Source of the DNA: CBDCUI01 sp965223115
GTDB lineage: Bacteria; Pseudomonadota; Gammaproteobacteria; UBA4575
Direction of reading: 5' to 3'
Assembly (NCBI GenBank): GCA_965223115.1
Contig: OZ244982.1
Coordinates: 1,488,001 to 1,552,000, forward strand
DNA: 64,000 nt
In this document: positions 46,549 through 56,488 of the stretch, in pieces
How positions within the stretch are numbered: the first letter of the stretch is position 1
How the letters are laid out: every line of letters starts with the position of its first letter
The notes under the pieces: generated by a model
What the model was told of the DNA's origin: nothing
What the model saw: the letters and a program-made list of their open reading frames with translations, nothing else
Database searches by the model: none
Translations under genes and position numbers: made by a program

Positions 46549-46571
46549 CAGGCCGATGAAATATCGGCCTG
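46549..46571 (-). terminator. Hairpin between rpoC and rpsL, probable terminator or attenuator
   Basis: A perfect 9-bp stem (CAGGCCGAT / ATCGGCCTG) with a 5-base loop, 94 bases after the rpoC stop and 25 bases before the rpsL start. On the minus strand it is followed by TTGTTTATTTT, an interrupted T-tract. This would end or dampen transcription from the rpoBC genes before the str genes. There is no other obvious signal in the 142-base gap. Confidence 0.6.
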
Positions 46572-46665
46572 CGGGTTAGCCGCGGAATTGTAGGAACCCA
46601 CAGCTATACTGTCAAGCAAAGTTGTCGATTCAAAGTATATATATCTAACATCAAACAGCTAAATC

Positions 46666-49600
46666 TCAAATTTGAGGGTTTCCCCCACCCGCCTCATTGC
46701 CAGTTTCTGCATTTGAAAGCTCTTCAGCTAGGGCTTCCTCTACCATAGTTACAGTCGGCGCGATTTCTTGCTCCGGTTCCTGTTCTTCGAAACTAATATC
46801 AGGGATAGCACTTTCACGCCTTTTTTCGTGATAGGCGAGCCCTGTTCCTGCAGGAATTAAGCGACCAACGATTACATTTTCTTTCAAACCACGTAATGAA
46901 TCCTTCGAGCCTCTAACCGCAGCTTCTGTTAAAACACGTGTAGTTTCTTGGAATGATGCAGCAGAAATAAATGATTCCGTAACCAGTGACGCCTTAGTAA
47001 TGCCTAATAAAACAGGTGCAAATACAGCTGGCTCTTTTCCTTCTGCTTCCATTTTTTCATTGATTTCTAATACACGTGATTTTTCTACTTGTTCTCCACG
47101 CAAGAAGTTTGTATCACCAGCTTCTAATATTTCAGCTTTGCGTAACATCTGTCTAATGATGACTTCAATATGTTTATCATCAATACCAACACCTTGTAAT
47201 CGATACACATCTTGAATTTCTTTTATTAAGTATTCTGCAAGAGCGGTAACACCTAAAAGTCGTAAAATATCATGCGGGTTTAGCTCACCATCAACGACTA
47301 CTTCACCTTTTTCTACATGCTCACCCTCAAATACGTTAATTTGTCGCCATTTCGGAATGAGCTCTTCTGTTGACTCACCTTCTTCATTGGTAATAACTAA
47401 ACGTTCTTTGCCCTTAGTATCTTTACCAAAACTAACGGTACCTGTTTGCTCAGCAAGAACCGCTGGTTCTTTTGGTTTACGCGCTTCAAATAGATCTGCA
47501 ACACGTGGTAAACCACCGGTAATATCACGCGTCTTTGATGATTCTTGAGGTATTCGTGCAATGACATCCCCGACATCAACAGCGTCCCCATCTGACAAAC
47601 TTACAATTGCACCAGGTGGAAGAATATAATGAGCAGGTATTTCCGTACCTGTAAACATTAATGGTTCTCCATTTTTATCTAATAGGTTTACAGCTGGACG
47701 CAAATCCTTACCTGCAGCAGGACGGCTCTTTGGGTCTGACACAATTGTAGAACTTAAACCTGTGATCTCATCTGTATAAGAATCGACAGTAACGCCATCT
47801 GCAAAATCAACTAACTGTATTTGTCCTGCAACCTCAGTAATGATGGGGTGAGTATGTGGATCCCAGGTAGCAACCATTTGCCCTGCATGCACTGCTTCAT
47901 TATTGTTTACAGAAATGGAGGCACCGTAAGTGATTTTATATCGTTCTTTCTCACGACCTTGTTCGTCTACAACACTTAATTCACCAGATCTCGATACTGC
48001 TACGTTGTGACCGTTCTTATGCTGCACTAACTTTAAGTTATGCATACGAACTACACCTTCTGACTTAACAGTGATGTCACTTGTTGAAGCAGCACGACTC
48101 GCAGCACCACCAATATGGAATGTGCGCATCGTAAGTTGTGTCCCCGGCTCACCAATGGACTGTGCGGCAATAACACCAACCGCTTCACCATCATTTACAA
48201 GGTGTCCACGCGCCAAATCACGGCCATAACACATTGAACATACACCGTAACGCGTTTTACATGTGATTGGAGCACGTACTTTTACTTCGTCAACACCAAG
48301 TTCTTCAAACCTCTCTACCCATGATTCATCCAAAAGAGTCCCTGCAGGAATAAGCACAGTAGTACCTTTAGCGTCATATACATCTTCTGCAATTACCCTA
48401 CCCAGCACACGATCTTGCAATGTCTGTACAACATCTCCACCTTCAATAATGGGTTTCATATGCATACCATCTTGTGTGCCACAATCATGCTCAGTCACCA
48501 CCAAGTCTTGCGCAACATCAACAAGGCGGCGTGTTAAATAACCAGAGTTTGCTGTTTTCAATGCAGTGTCAGCTAATCCTTTACGTGCGCCATGTGTTGA
48601 AATGAAGTACTGCAATACGTTGAGGCCTTCGCGGAAATTAGCAGTAATTGGAGTTTCAATAATTGAACCGTCCGGTTTAGCCATCAAGCCTCGCATTCCT
48701 GCAAGCTGCCTGATTTGAGCTGCTGAACCTCGAGCCCCAGAATCAGCCATCATATAAATTGAATTAAACGACTCTTGAGTGACTTGATTGCCTTCGGCAT
48801 CTTGAACTTCTTCTTTTCCCAAACCATCCATCATGGCTTTGGCAACTTGATCATTAGTGTGCGACCAAATATCAATAACTTTATTATAACGTTCACCTTT
48901 GGTAACTAAACCAGATGCATATTGTGAAGCAATTTCTTTCACCTCTTTTTCTGCTTCGCTCAAAATGGTTTGTTTTTCAACAGGAATCGCCATGTCATCT
49001 GCACAAAAAGAAACCCCGGCACGAGTTGCATATTTAAAACCGGTGTACATTAGATTATCTGCAAAAATGACCGTGTCTTTTAACCCAACACGTCTATACG
49101 ATGCATCGATAAGACCTGAAATTGCACGTTTACCCATAGCGCGATTCACCAAAGAAAACGGCAAACCTTCGGGAAGAATTTTTGAAAGTATCCCACGACC
49201 CACTGTTGTGTCTACAATACGACATACTGCTGTAGCTTCACCATCTTCGTTTATATCATAATCGTTAACACGGATTTTTACTTTGGCATGCAAGGCAACT
49301 GCATTGCTTTCATAGGCACGCTGAGCTTCTGCAACATCGGCAAAACACATGCCTTCACCTTTAGTATTTATTTTTTCACGGGTGAGATAGTACAAACCTA
49401 AAACGATATCTTGCGACGGCACGATAATGGGGTCGCCATTTGCAGGAGACAACACATTATTAGTAGACATCATTAATGCACGACTTTCTAATTGAGCTTC
49501 AATAGAAAGTGGCACGTGCACTGCCATTTGATCACCATCAAAATCAGCATTAAATGCAGCACATACCAGAGGATGTAACTGTATGGCTTTACCTTCAATT

Positions 49601-50922
49601 AGAGTCGGTTCAAATGCTTGTATACCCAAACGGTGAAGTGTAGGTGCACGGTTCAATAACACTGGATGCTCACGTATTACTTCTTCAAGGATATCCCAAA
49701 CCTCTGGTCCTTCTTTCTCAACAACCTTCTTGCATGCCTTAATAGTTGGAGCAATACCACGCATATGCAGCTTGCTAAAAATAAATGGCTTAAATAACTC
49801 TAACGCCATCTTTTTAGGTAACCCACATTGATGTAGTTTTAACGTAGGGCCTACCACAATAACTGAACGCCCTGAGTAATCAACGCGCTTACCAAGTAAG
49901 TTTTGACGAAAACGCCCTTGCTTGCCTTTAATCATATCGGCAAGTGATTTTAATGCGCGCTTATTGGTTCCTGTGATGGCTCGACCACGACGCCCGTTAT
50001 CTAATAGCGCATCAACAGATTCTTGCAACATGCGTTTTTCATTTCGCACGATAATATCTGGAGCGTTCAATTCTAATAAACGCTTTAAGCGATTATTTCG
50101 ATTAATTACTCGACGGTATAAATCATTTAAATCAGAAGTTGCAAAACGCCCGCCGTCTAGCGGTACGAGTGGGCGCAAATCTGGTGGCAACACAGGCAAA
50201 ACCGTTAACACCATCCAACCCGGTTGATTACCAGACTCTTTAAAATACTCTGCCAGTTTTAAGCGTTTAGAAAAACGCTTAAGCTTAGCTTCAGAACGTG
50301 TCGCTGCAATTTCTTCGCGCAGAGTTTCCATTTCTTCTTCTAAATTAACCTGCTTCAGTAATTCAAATATGGCCTCTGCACCCATTCGCGCATCAAATTC
50401 ATCTCCATATTCTTCTATGGCTTCAAGAAAGGTCTCATCTGATAAAAGCTGTTTGTGTTCAAGTCCTGTCATACCAGGATCAATCACCACAAATGCTTCA
50501 AAATATAGAATACGTTCCACGTCACGTAAGGTCATATCAAGCAATAAACCAATACGTGATGGCAGTGACTTTAAAAACCAGATATGTGCAACAGGGCTAG
50601 CGAGCTCAATGTGTCCCATGCGTTCACGACGCACTTTAGACAACGTAACTTCAACGCCACACTTCTCGCAAACGACACCGCGATGCTTAAGACGCTTATA
50701 TTTTCCACATAAGCATTCATAATCTTTCATTGGCCCAAAAGTCTTTGAACAAAACAATCCATCACGCTCAGGTTTGAAAGTACGATAGTTAATTGTCTCC
50801 GGCTTTTTCACTTCACCATACGACCAAGAACGAATCATATCTGGCGAAGCCAGACCAATACGAATGGAATCAAAATCTTCAACTTGACCTTGGTTCTTCA
50901 ATAAACTAAGTAAGTCTTTCAT
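46666..50922 (-). CDS. rpoC: RNA polymerase subunit beta-prime
   Basis: 1418 residues. N-terminal zinc domain CLCGKYK...CEKCGVEV (near residues 70-90), the clamp and lid, the catalytic NADFDGDQMAVH with three aspartates binding magnesium, the bridge and trigger helices (GARKGLADTALKTANSGYLT), and a second cysteine cluster TRYGVCSMCYGRDLA. The C-terminal tail after IPDISFEEQEPEQEI is long and acidic. Separated by 129 bases from rpoB. Confidence 0.98.
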   Translation of the reverse strand: MKDLLSLLKNQGQVEDFDSIRIGLASPDMIRSWSYGEVKKPETINYRTFKPERDGLFCSKTFGPMKDYECLCGKYKRLKHRGVVCEKCGVEVTLSKVRRERMGHIELASPVAHIWFLKSLPSRIGLLLDMTLRDVERILYFEAFVVIDPGMTGLEHKQLLSDETFLEAIEEYGDEFDARMGAEAIFELLKQVNLEEEMETLREEIAATRSEAKLKRFSKRLKLAEYFKESGNQPGWMVLTVLPVLPPDLRPLVPLDGGRFATSDLNDLYRRVINRNNRLKRLLELNAPDIIVRNEKRMLQESVDALLDNGRRGRAITGTNKRALKSLADMIKGKQGRFRQNLLGKRVDYSGRSVIVVGPTLKLHQCGLPKKMALELFKPFIFSKLHMRGIAPTIKACKKVVEKEGPEVWDILEEVIREHPVLLNRAPTLHRLGIQAFEPTLIEGKAIQLHPLVCAAFNADFDGDQMAVHVPLSIEAQLESRALMMSTNNVLSPANGDPIIVPSQDIVLGLYYLTREKINTKGEGMCFADVAEAQRAYESNAVALHAKVKIRVNDYDINEDGEATAVCRIVDTTVGRGILSKILPEGLPFSLVNRAMGKRAISGLIDASYRRVGLKDTVIFADNLMYTGFKYATRAGVSFCADDMAIPVEKQTILSEAEKEVKEIASQYASGLVTKGERYNKVIDIWSHTNDQVAKAMMDGLGKEEVQDAEGNQVTQESFNSIYMMADSGARGSAAQIRQLAGMRGLMAKPDGSIIETPITANFREGLNVLQYFISTHGARKGLADTALKTANSGYLTRRLVDVAQDLVVTEHDCGTQDGMHMKPIIEGGDVVQTLQDRVLGRVIAEDVYDAKGTTVLIPAGTLLDESWVERFEELGVDEVKVRAPITCKTRYGVCSMCYGRDLARGHLVNDGEAVGVIAAQSIGEPGTQLTMRTFHIGGAASRAASTSDITVKSEGVVRMHNLKLVQHKNGHNVAVSRSGELSVVDEQGREKERYKITYGASISVNNNEAVHAGQMVATWDPHTHPIITEVAGQIQLVDFADGVTVDSYTDEITGLSSTIVSDPKSRPAAGKDLRPAVNLLDKNGEPLMFTGTEIPAHYILPPGAIVSLSDGDAVDVGDVIARIPQESSKTRDITGGLPRVADLFEARKPKEPAVLAEQTGTVSFGKDTKGKERLVITNEEGESTEELIPKWRQINVFEGEHVEKGEVVVDGELNPHDILRLLGVTALAEYLIKEIQDVYRLQGVGIDDKHIEVIIRQMLRKAEILEAGDTNFLRGEQVEKSRVLEINEKMEAEGKEPAVFAPVLLGITKASLVTESFISAASFQETTRVLTEAAVRGSKDSLRGLKENVIVGRLIPAGTGLAYHEKRRESAIPDISFEEQEPEQEIAPTVTMVEEALAEELSNAETGNEAGGGNPQI

Positions 50923-51003
50923 TACGTCTCCCGTAAAAACGCTTGCTTTGCAATGTTACTTATCAACTTAAATAAAAATAACAATTAATAATTTGGTTTA
51001 AGT

Positions 51004-51035
51004 TTCTTGATCAAACCCCAGGTTCAAACCAAGAA
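51004..51035 (-). other. Hairpin in the rpoB-rpoC spacer
   Basis: TTCTTG (51004-51009) pairs with CAAGAA (51030-51035); inside, AACC (51014-51017) pairs with GGTT (51021-51024) around a 3-base loop, leaving an internal loop. It lies between the rpoB stop and the rpoC start with no T-tract. It could stabilise or process the message; it may also be chance. Confidence 0.35.
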
Positions 51036-51051
51036 GCTGTACTTATATAAA

Positions 51052-54000
51052 TTATGTCTCCTGCTCAAAATCTATATTTAAACCCAGAGAACGTATTTCT
51101 TTCATTAATACATTAAATGACTCTGGCATACCCGCATCCATACTGTGATTACTATCCACAATGTTTTTATACATCTTGTTACGACCTACAACATCATCAG
51201 ATTTAACCGTTAGCATCTCTTGCAAGGTATAAGAAGCACCGTATGCTTCTAAAGCCCAAACTTCCATTTCACCAAATCGTTGACCACCGAATTGTGCTTT
51301 ACCACCCAATGGTTGTTGTGTAACTAGGCTATAAGGACCTGTTGAACGTGCATGCATCTTGTCATCCACCAAGTGATTGAGTTTCAGCATATGCATATAA
51401 CCCACGGTAATTTTACGCTCGAAAGGTTCACCTGAACGTCCATCCCATAACTGAGTTTGTCCATCTTCAGGCAAATCTGCTAACTTGAGCATACGCTTAA
51501 TCTCAGATTCTTGAGCACCATCAAACACAGGGGTTGCCATCGGTACACCACGACGTAAGTTGTTTGACAGGTTTAGTATTTCATCATCACTAAACTCATC
51601 TAGTTTGACAGACAAACCTTCATCTTTGTTATAGATTTCATCTAGGAATGATCGCAATTGTTGTACTTCACCATTTTTCTTTAACATGCCATCAATCTTC
51701 AGGCCCAGGCCTTTAGCAGCCCAACCCAAATGCACCTCTAACACTTGCCCCACATTCATACGTGACGGCACGCCCAATGGATTCAATACAATATCAACCG
51801 GTGTTCCATCTTCCATATGAGGCATGTCTTCAACAGGTACAATCATAGACACAACACCTTTGTTTCCATGACGGCCCGCCATTTTGTCACCCGGTTGCAT
51901 GCGACGTTTAACGGCCAAGTAAACTTTAACCATTTTTAATACACCCGGTGCTAAATCATCACCAGCAGTAATTTTTTCTTTTTTCTCAAGTAGTTTTTGA
52001 TCAAAAGACTCACGCTGCTCTTTTAATTGATTTGATAGTTTTTCCAACTGAGCATTGACATCTTCATTACTCATACGAACTTCAAACCAACGTTCACGGT
52101 CCAGGTCATCTAAATATGCTTTAGTTACTTTTGATTCCGCTTGCAAGCCTTCTGGACCACCATCAGAAACTTTATTTGTAATTAAGCGTTCTACTCGGGC
52201 ATATATATCATCTTCATAAATACGTAACTGATCATTTAAATCCTTGCGAACTTGCTCTATTTCAGATTCTTCAATTTGTAGCGCACGTTTGTCTTTCTCA
52301 ACCCCATCACGTGTAAATACACGCACATCAATTACCGTACCCTCCATGCCGGAAGGAACACGTAATGAAGTATCTTTAACATCAGATGCCTTTTCACCAA
52401 AAATCGCACGCAAAAGTTTTTCTTCAGGCGTAAGTTGAGTTTCACCTTTTGGCGTTACCTTGCCAACCAAGATGTCACTCGGCTTAACTTCTGCACCTAC
52501 ATAAACAATTCCAGAATCATCTAATTTGGCAAGTAGGTTTTCACTAACGTTTGGAATATCAGCAGTAATTTCTTCTGCGCCTAATTTAGTGTCGCGTGCC
52601 ACACAACTTAGCTCTTCAATATGAATAGTTGTAAAGCGATCTTCTTCAACCACACGCTCAGAAATGAGAATTGAATCTTCAAAGTTATAACCATTCCATG
52701 GCATAAATGCTACTAACGCATTTTGCCCCAATGCCAATTCACCAAGATCAGTCGAAGGGCCGTCTGCTAATACATCTCCTCTAGCAATAACATCTCCAGG
52801 GCGCACCAATGGTTTCTGATTTATGCATGTATTTTGATTGGAACGTGTATATTTAGTGAGATTATAAATATCAACACCAGGCTCACCAGCTTCTGTTTCA
52901 TTGTCATTCACACGCACAACAATACGACCTGCATCCACTGTGTCCACCACACCACCACGCTTAGATACCAATGCCGCACCTGAATCAATTGCAACTGAAC
53001 GTTCTATACCGGTACCCACTAATGGCTTCTCTGCACGTAGGGTAGGTACTGCTTGGCGCTGCATATTGGAGCCCATGAGTGCACGGTTTGCATCGTCATG
53101 TTCCAAAAAAGGAATTAGTGAAGCCGCAACGGAAACAATCTGCTTAGGCGACACATCCATGTACTCTACTTTTTCAGATTGCGCTAAAGAAAATTCATTC
53201 AAGTGTCTTACCGACACTAATTCATCTAATAGATTTCCGTTTTCATCTACTCGTGCATTAGCTTGTGCGATCGTAAACTGACTTTCTTCAATTGCAGACA
53301 AGTAATCAATTTGTTCAGTAACCTTGCCATCGACAACTTTGCGATAAGGAGTTTCTAAAAAACCGTAATCATTCGTACGCGCAAAAATAGCTAACGAATT
53401 AATTAATCCAATATTTGGACCTTCAGGGGTCTCAATAGGACATACGCGACCATAATGAGTAGGGTGCACATCGCGTACTTCAAATCCTGCACGTTCACGT
53501 GTTAGTCCACCTGGACCAAGTGCCGAAATTCTACGCTTATGAGTAATTTCAGACAGAGGATTATTCTGATCCATAAATTGCGAAAGTTGACTGGAACCAA
53601 AAAACTCTTTTATTGCAGCTGCAACAGGCTTTGCATTGATCATCTCTTGTGGCATTAAGCCTTCAGACTCTGCAAGCGTTAAACGTTCTTTAACGGCACG
53701 CTCTACACGCACCAAGCCAACACGGAATGCGTTTTCAGCCATTTCACCTACACAACGAACACGGCGGTTTCCAAGGTGATCAATGTCATCCACAATACCA
53801 TTGCCATTACGAATATCGATTAAAGTACGCATGACGTCCAAAATGTCGTCATTACTTAAGATACCTGGCCCTGTCATATCTTCACGTCCTACGCGACGAT
53901 TAAACTTCATACGACCCACTGGCGACAAATCGTATCGCTCAGGTGTAAAAAATAAATTTTGGAATAGGTTTTGTGCAGCTTCTTTAGTAGGTGGTTCACC

Positions 54001-55134
54001 GGGGCGCATCATGCGATAAATTTCCACTTGCGCTTCCAATTCATTACTAGATGGATCGATTGCAAGTGTTGATGAAATATAAGGACCACGATCGATATCA
54101 TTAGTATAAAGCAGCTCTAAAACATCAACAGAAGACTCTAAAATCTTTTCAATATTTTCTTCAGTGAGTTCATCATTTGCCTTACAAACTAATTCACCGG
54201 TATCGGTATCAATTAAATCTTTAGCTAATACTTTACCAAGTAAATATTCAACTGGAACTTCAAGATTTTTGATGCCCGCTTTTTCAATTTGCCGCACATG
54301 ACGCACCGTGATACGTCGACCTGCTTCCACAATTATTTTTCCACTTGCTTTTATTTCAAATGGTGAAATTTCTCCACGCAATCGATCAGGGATCAGATCT
54401 AAAATAAAGCCTGTATCCGTAATACGAACTGTATTGGTATCAAAGAAGATAGAAAGAATCTCTTCGCTCGAAAATCCAAGTGCACGCAATAAGATACTCG
54501 CTGGCAATTTTCTACGACGATCAATACGTACAAACAAACAGTCTTTATGATCAAACTCAAAATCTAACCACGAACCACGGTAAGGTATTACTCTGGCAGA
54601 ATATAAAAGCTTACCTGAAGAGTGTGTTTTACCTTTATCATGATCAAAGAACACACCTGGTGAACGATGCAATTGCGAAACAATAACTCGCTCTGTGCCA
54701 TTAATTACAAATGCACCCGTATCCGTCATGAGTGGCAATTCACCCATATACACTTCTTGTTCTTTTACATCTTTAACTTTCTTCGAGCTTGCTGGTGCAT
54801 CTTTATCATAGATGACTAAACGTAATAGAACCTTAAGCGGTGCATGATAGGTTAGACCACGAAGCTGACATTCTTTTACTTCAAATGGAGGCTCCTCTAA
54901 ACGATAACTAACATACTGAAGCTCAACGTTCCCCGAATAACTAACGATAGGAAAGATTGTATTAAATGCACCATGCAATCCTATCTCTTCACGATTTTCT
55001 GCCGCTTTATCCGATTGCAAAAAGCGTCTGTATGACGCTAATTGAATTTGCAACATAAATGGAACAGCCAAGATTTCTGGTCGTTTACCAAAATCTTTGC
55101 GAACTCGTTTTTTTTCGGTGTAGCTATACGCCAT
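51052..55134 (-). CDS. rpoB: RNA polymerase subunit beta
   Basis: 1360 residues from ATG 55134, giving MAYSYTEKKRVRKDFGKRPE, the usual start; a frame reaching 55167 would add eleven unrelated residues. The rifampicin pocket reads GSSQLSQFMDQNNPLSEITH then KRRISALGPGG, with the Asp, His and Ser that change in resistant strains all in wild-type form. The C-terminal end (FNVLMKEIRSLGLNIDFE) is typical. 95 bases after rplL. Confidence 0.98.
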   Translation of the reverse strand: MAYSYTEKKRVRKDFGKRPEILAVPFMLQIQLASYRRFLQSDKAAENREEIGLHGAFNTIFPIVSYSGNVELQYVSYRLEEPPFEVKECQLRGLTYHAPLKVLLRLVIYDKDAPASSKKVKDVKEQEVYMGELPLMTDTGAFVINGTERVIVSQLHRSPGVFFDHDKGKTHSSGKLLYSARVIPYRGSWLDFEFDHKDCLFVRIDRRRKLPASILLRALGFSSEEILSIFFDTNTVRITDTGFILDLIPDRLRGEISPFEIKASGKIIVEAGRRITVRHVRQIEKAGIKNLEVPVEYLLGKVLAKDLIDTDTGELVCKANDELTEENIEKILESSVDVLELLYTNDIDRGPYISSTLAIDPSSNELEAQVEIYRMMRPGEPPTKEAAQNLFQNLFFTPERYDLSPVGRMKFNRRVGREDMTGPGILSNDDILDVMRTLIDIRNGNGIVDDIDHLGNRRVRCVGEMAENAFRVGLVRVERAVKERLTLAESEGLMPQEMINAKPVAAAIKEFFGSSQLSQFMDQNNPLSEITHKRRISALGPGGLTRERAGFEVRDVHPTHYGRVCPIETPEGPNIGLINSLAIFARTNDYGFLETPYRKVVDGKVTEQIDYLSAIEESQFTIAQANARVDENGNLLDELVSVRHLNEFSLAQSEKVEYMDVSPKQIVSVAASLIPFLEHDDANRALMGSNMQRQAVPTLRAEKPLVGTGIERSVAIDSGAALVSKRGGVVDTVDAGRIVVRVNDNETEAGEPGVDIYNLTKYTRSNQNTCINQKPLVRPGDVIARGDVLADGPSTDLGELALGQNALVAFMPWNGYNFEDSILISERVVEEDRFTTIHIEELSCVARDTKLGAEEITADIPNVSENLLAKLDDSGIVYVGAEVKPSDILVGKVTPKGETQLTPEEKLLRAIFGEKASDVKDTSLRVPSGMEGTVIDVRVFTRDGVEKDKRALQIEESEIEQVRKDLNDQLRIYEDDIYARVERLITNKVSDGGPEGLQAESKVTKAYLDDLDRERWFEVRMSNEDVNAQLEKLSNQLKEQRESFDQKLLEKKEKITAGDDLAPGVLKMVKVYLAVKRRMQPGDKMAGRHGNKGVVSMIVPVEDMPHMEDGTPVDIVLNPLGVPSRMNVGQVLEVHLGWAAKGLGLKIDGMLKKNGEVQQLRSFLDEIYNKDEGLSVKLDEFSDDEILNLSNNLRRGVPMATPVFDGAQESEIKRMLKLADLPEDGQTQLWDGRSGEPFERKITVGYMHMLKLNHLVDDKMHARSTGPYSLVTQQPLGGKAQFGGQRFGEMEVWALEAYGASYTLQEMLTVKSDDVVGRNKMYKNIVDSNHSMDAGMPESFNVLMKEIRSLGLNIDFEQET

Positions 55135-55176
55135 TATGGTTACCCCATTGTAAATATGCACATGCAAAAGAAAGCT

Positions 55177-55198
55177 AACAACGCCGCAAAACGTTGTT
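55177..55198 (-). terminator. Weak hairpin between rplL and rpoB, attenuator candidate
   Basis: AACAACG (55177-55183) and CGTTGTT (55192-55198) form a 7-bp stem with an 8-base loop; on the minus strand TAGCTTTCTTTTGC follows, a T-rich but broken tail. E. coli has a partial terminator at this position which lowers polymerase expression relative to L7/L12, so a similar job is plausible. Confidence 0.4.
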
Positions 55199-55229
55199 TA
55201 ACTAATATTGAAATCGAATTGCCTTGCAA

Positions 55230-55610
55230 TTACTTAAGCTCTACTGTTGCGCCTGCTTCTTCCAATTGCTTCTTGATATCTTCAGCTTCGTCTTTAGAAG
55301 CAGCTTCCTTAACCGTGGAAGGTGCGCCCTCTACCATGTCTTTGGCTTCTTTCAAACCCAGACCAGTAACAGTACGAACTACTTTAATAACAGCTACTTT
55401 ATTGCCACCAAAGCTGCTCATGACTACATCAAACTCATCTTTTTCTGCTGCGGCTTCACCACCCGCATCGCCACCTGCTACAGGTGCTGCTGCAACTGCT
55501 GCCGCAGCTGATACACCAAATTTTTCTTCCATGGCAGAAATTAAATCAACTACTTCCATTACACTCATTTCTGAGATCGTTTCGAGAATATCTTCTTTAG
55601 ATACGGCCAT
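55230..55610 (-). CDS. rplL: 50S ribosomal protein L7/L12
   Basis: 126 residues: N-terminal dimerisation helix (EDILETISEMSVMEVVDLIS), an Ala/Gly hinge (AAAAVAAAPVAGGDAGGEAA), and the C-terminal domain with KVAVIKVVRTVTGLGLKEAK that binds translation factors. A good ribosome-binding site, GGAG, stands a few bases before the ATG at 55610. Confidence 0.98.
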   Translation of the reverse strand: MAVSKEDILETISEMSVMEVVDLISAMEEKFGVSAAAAVAAAPVAGGDAGGEAAAEKDEFDVVMSSFGGNKVAVIKVVRTVTGLGLKEAKDMVEGAPSTVKEAASKDEAEDIKKQLEEAGATVELK

Positions 55611-55674
55611 TTTTTTCTCCTAATTAAACCTAATACCCAATACTGTTAAATAAACCAAATATAATTTATCTAAA

Positions 55675-56205
55675 TTATCCTGAAGCTTGCTTTTGGTCTC
55701 GTACCGCAGCAACAGTGCGAACCAATTTTGCATGTGGCTCTGCCAAAGTTCGTACAAACTTTTCAATTGGCGCTTTCATAACTGCCATCACCATACTAAT
55801 TGCTTGATCCTTGGTAGGTAAGCTAGATAATTTTTTCAGTTCGCTCGCTTCTAACAGCTCACCACCGATCGAAATCAGCTTTACTTCAAGCAGATCATTT
55901 TCTTTAGTAAAGTCTTTAATAAGCCGAGCTGCAGAACCTGGATCTTCTTGCGAAAATGCCAACATAAGAGGACCGACTAAACCTTCACGCATGCATTCAT
56001 AGGGCGTACCCTCTAATGCACGTCTAGCTAGAGTGTTTTTAACCACTTTTAAGTAGACGCCTTGCTGTCGTGCTTTGGCACGAAGATCAGTTAATTCACT
56101 TACACTAAGTCCGCGATACTCAGCCGCGATTGCAGAATGCGCATCAGCAGCAACTTGCGCCACTTCCGATACGATTGCCTTTTTTTCTTCAAGTCTTAAG
56201 GCCAC
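55675..56205 (-). CDS. rplJ: 50S ribosomal protein L10
   Basis: 176 residues from GTG 56205. This start is preferred because AGAGGA stands seven bases before it and it gives VALRLEEKKAIVSEVAQVA, matching the family start; the frame stays open to an ATG-type codon at 56235 but that lies in the leader. Visible: AEYRGLSVSELTDLRAKARQ and the C-terminal helix that anchors L7/L12. L10-L12 typically represses its own leader. Confidence 0.96.
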   Translation of the reverse strand: MALRLEEKKAIVSEVAQVAADAHSAIAAEYRGLSVSELTDLRAKARQQGVYLKVVKNTLARRALEGTPYECMREGLVGPLMLAFSQEDPGSAARLIKDFTKENDLLEVKLISIGGELLEASELKKLSSLPTKDQAISMVMAVMKAPIEKFVRTLAEPHAKLVRTVAAVRDQKQASG

Positions 56206-56488
56206 AGTTGGGTCCTCTGAGTTATCACTACACACAAGGTGTTATTTACAACAATACATTTACCCCAACATAATCGAGGCGCAAACGTATTCCCTTACAG
56301 TGCAACCAACTCAGGAACAACCTGATTTGGGTAACACAGTCTACGTAGGTTAAGTTTCCTTCATTAAGCAAAATAATTTGCACCTACGGTCTTGGACGAT
56401 TGTTTATTAATCAGCGTATAACCAATTTACAAACAATTCCCAATTTTTTTAGAAACTAATTAATAAACTACTAGTTTCTGTAAAATTC
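56206..56488 (-). promoter_or_regulatory. Leader region upstream of rplJL, probable L10 leader
   Basis: A 283-base untranslated stretch between rplA and rplJ, by far the longest gap in the rplKAJL group. It contains a hairpin at 56306-56330: CCAA, a C-T mismatch, then TCAGG, loop AACAA, CCTGA, and TTGG. In gammaproteobacteria this is where L10-(L12)4 binds to control translation. The position fits; the full L10-leader fold was not derived. Confidence 0.5.

Noticed and set aside
53000..53650. Rifampicin or streptomycin resistance changes in rpoB and rpsL
   Set aside because: The rifampicin pocket and S12 Lys43/Lys88 are of the sensitive type.
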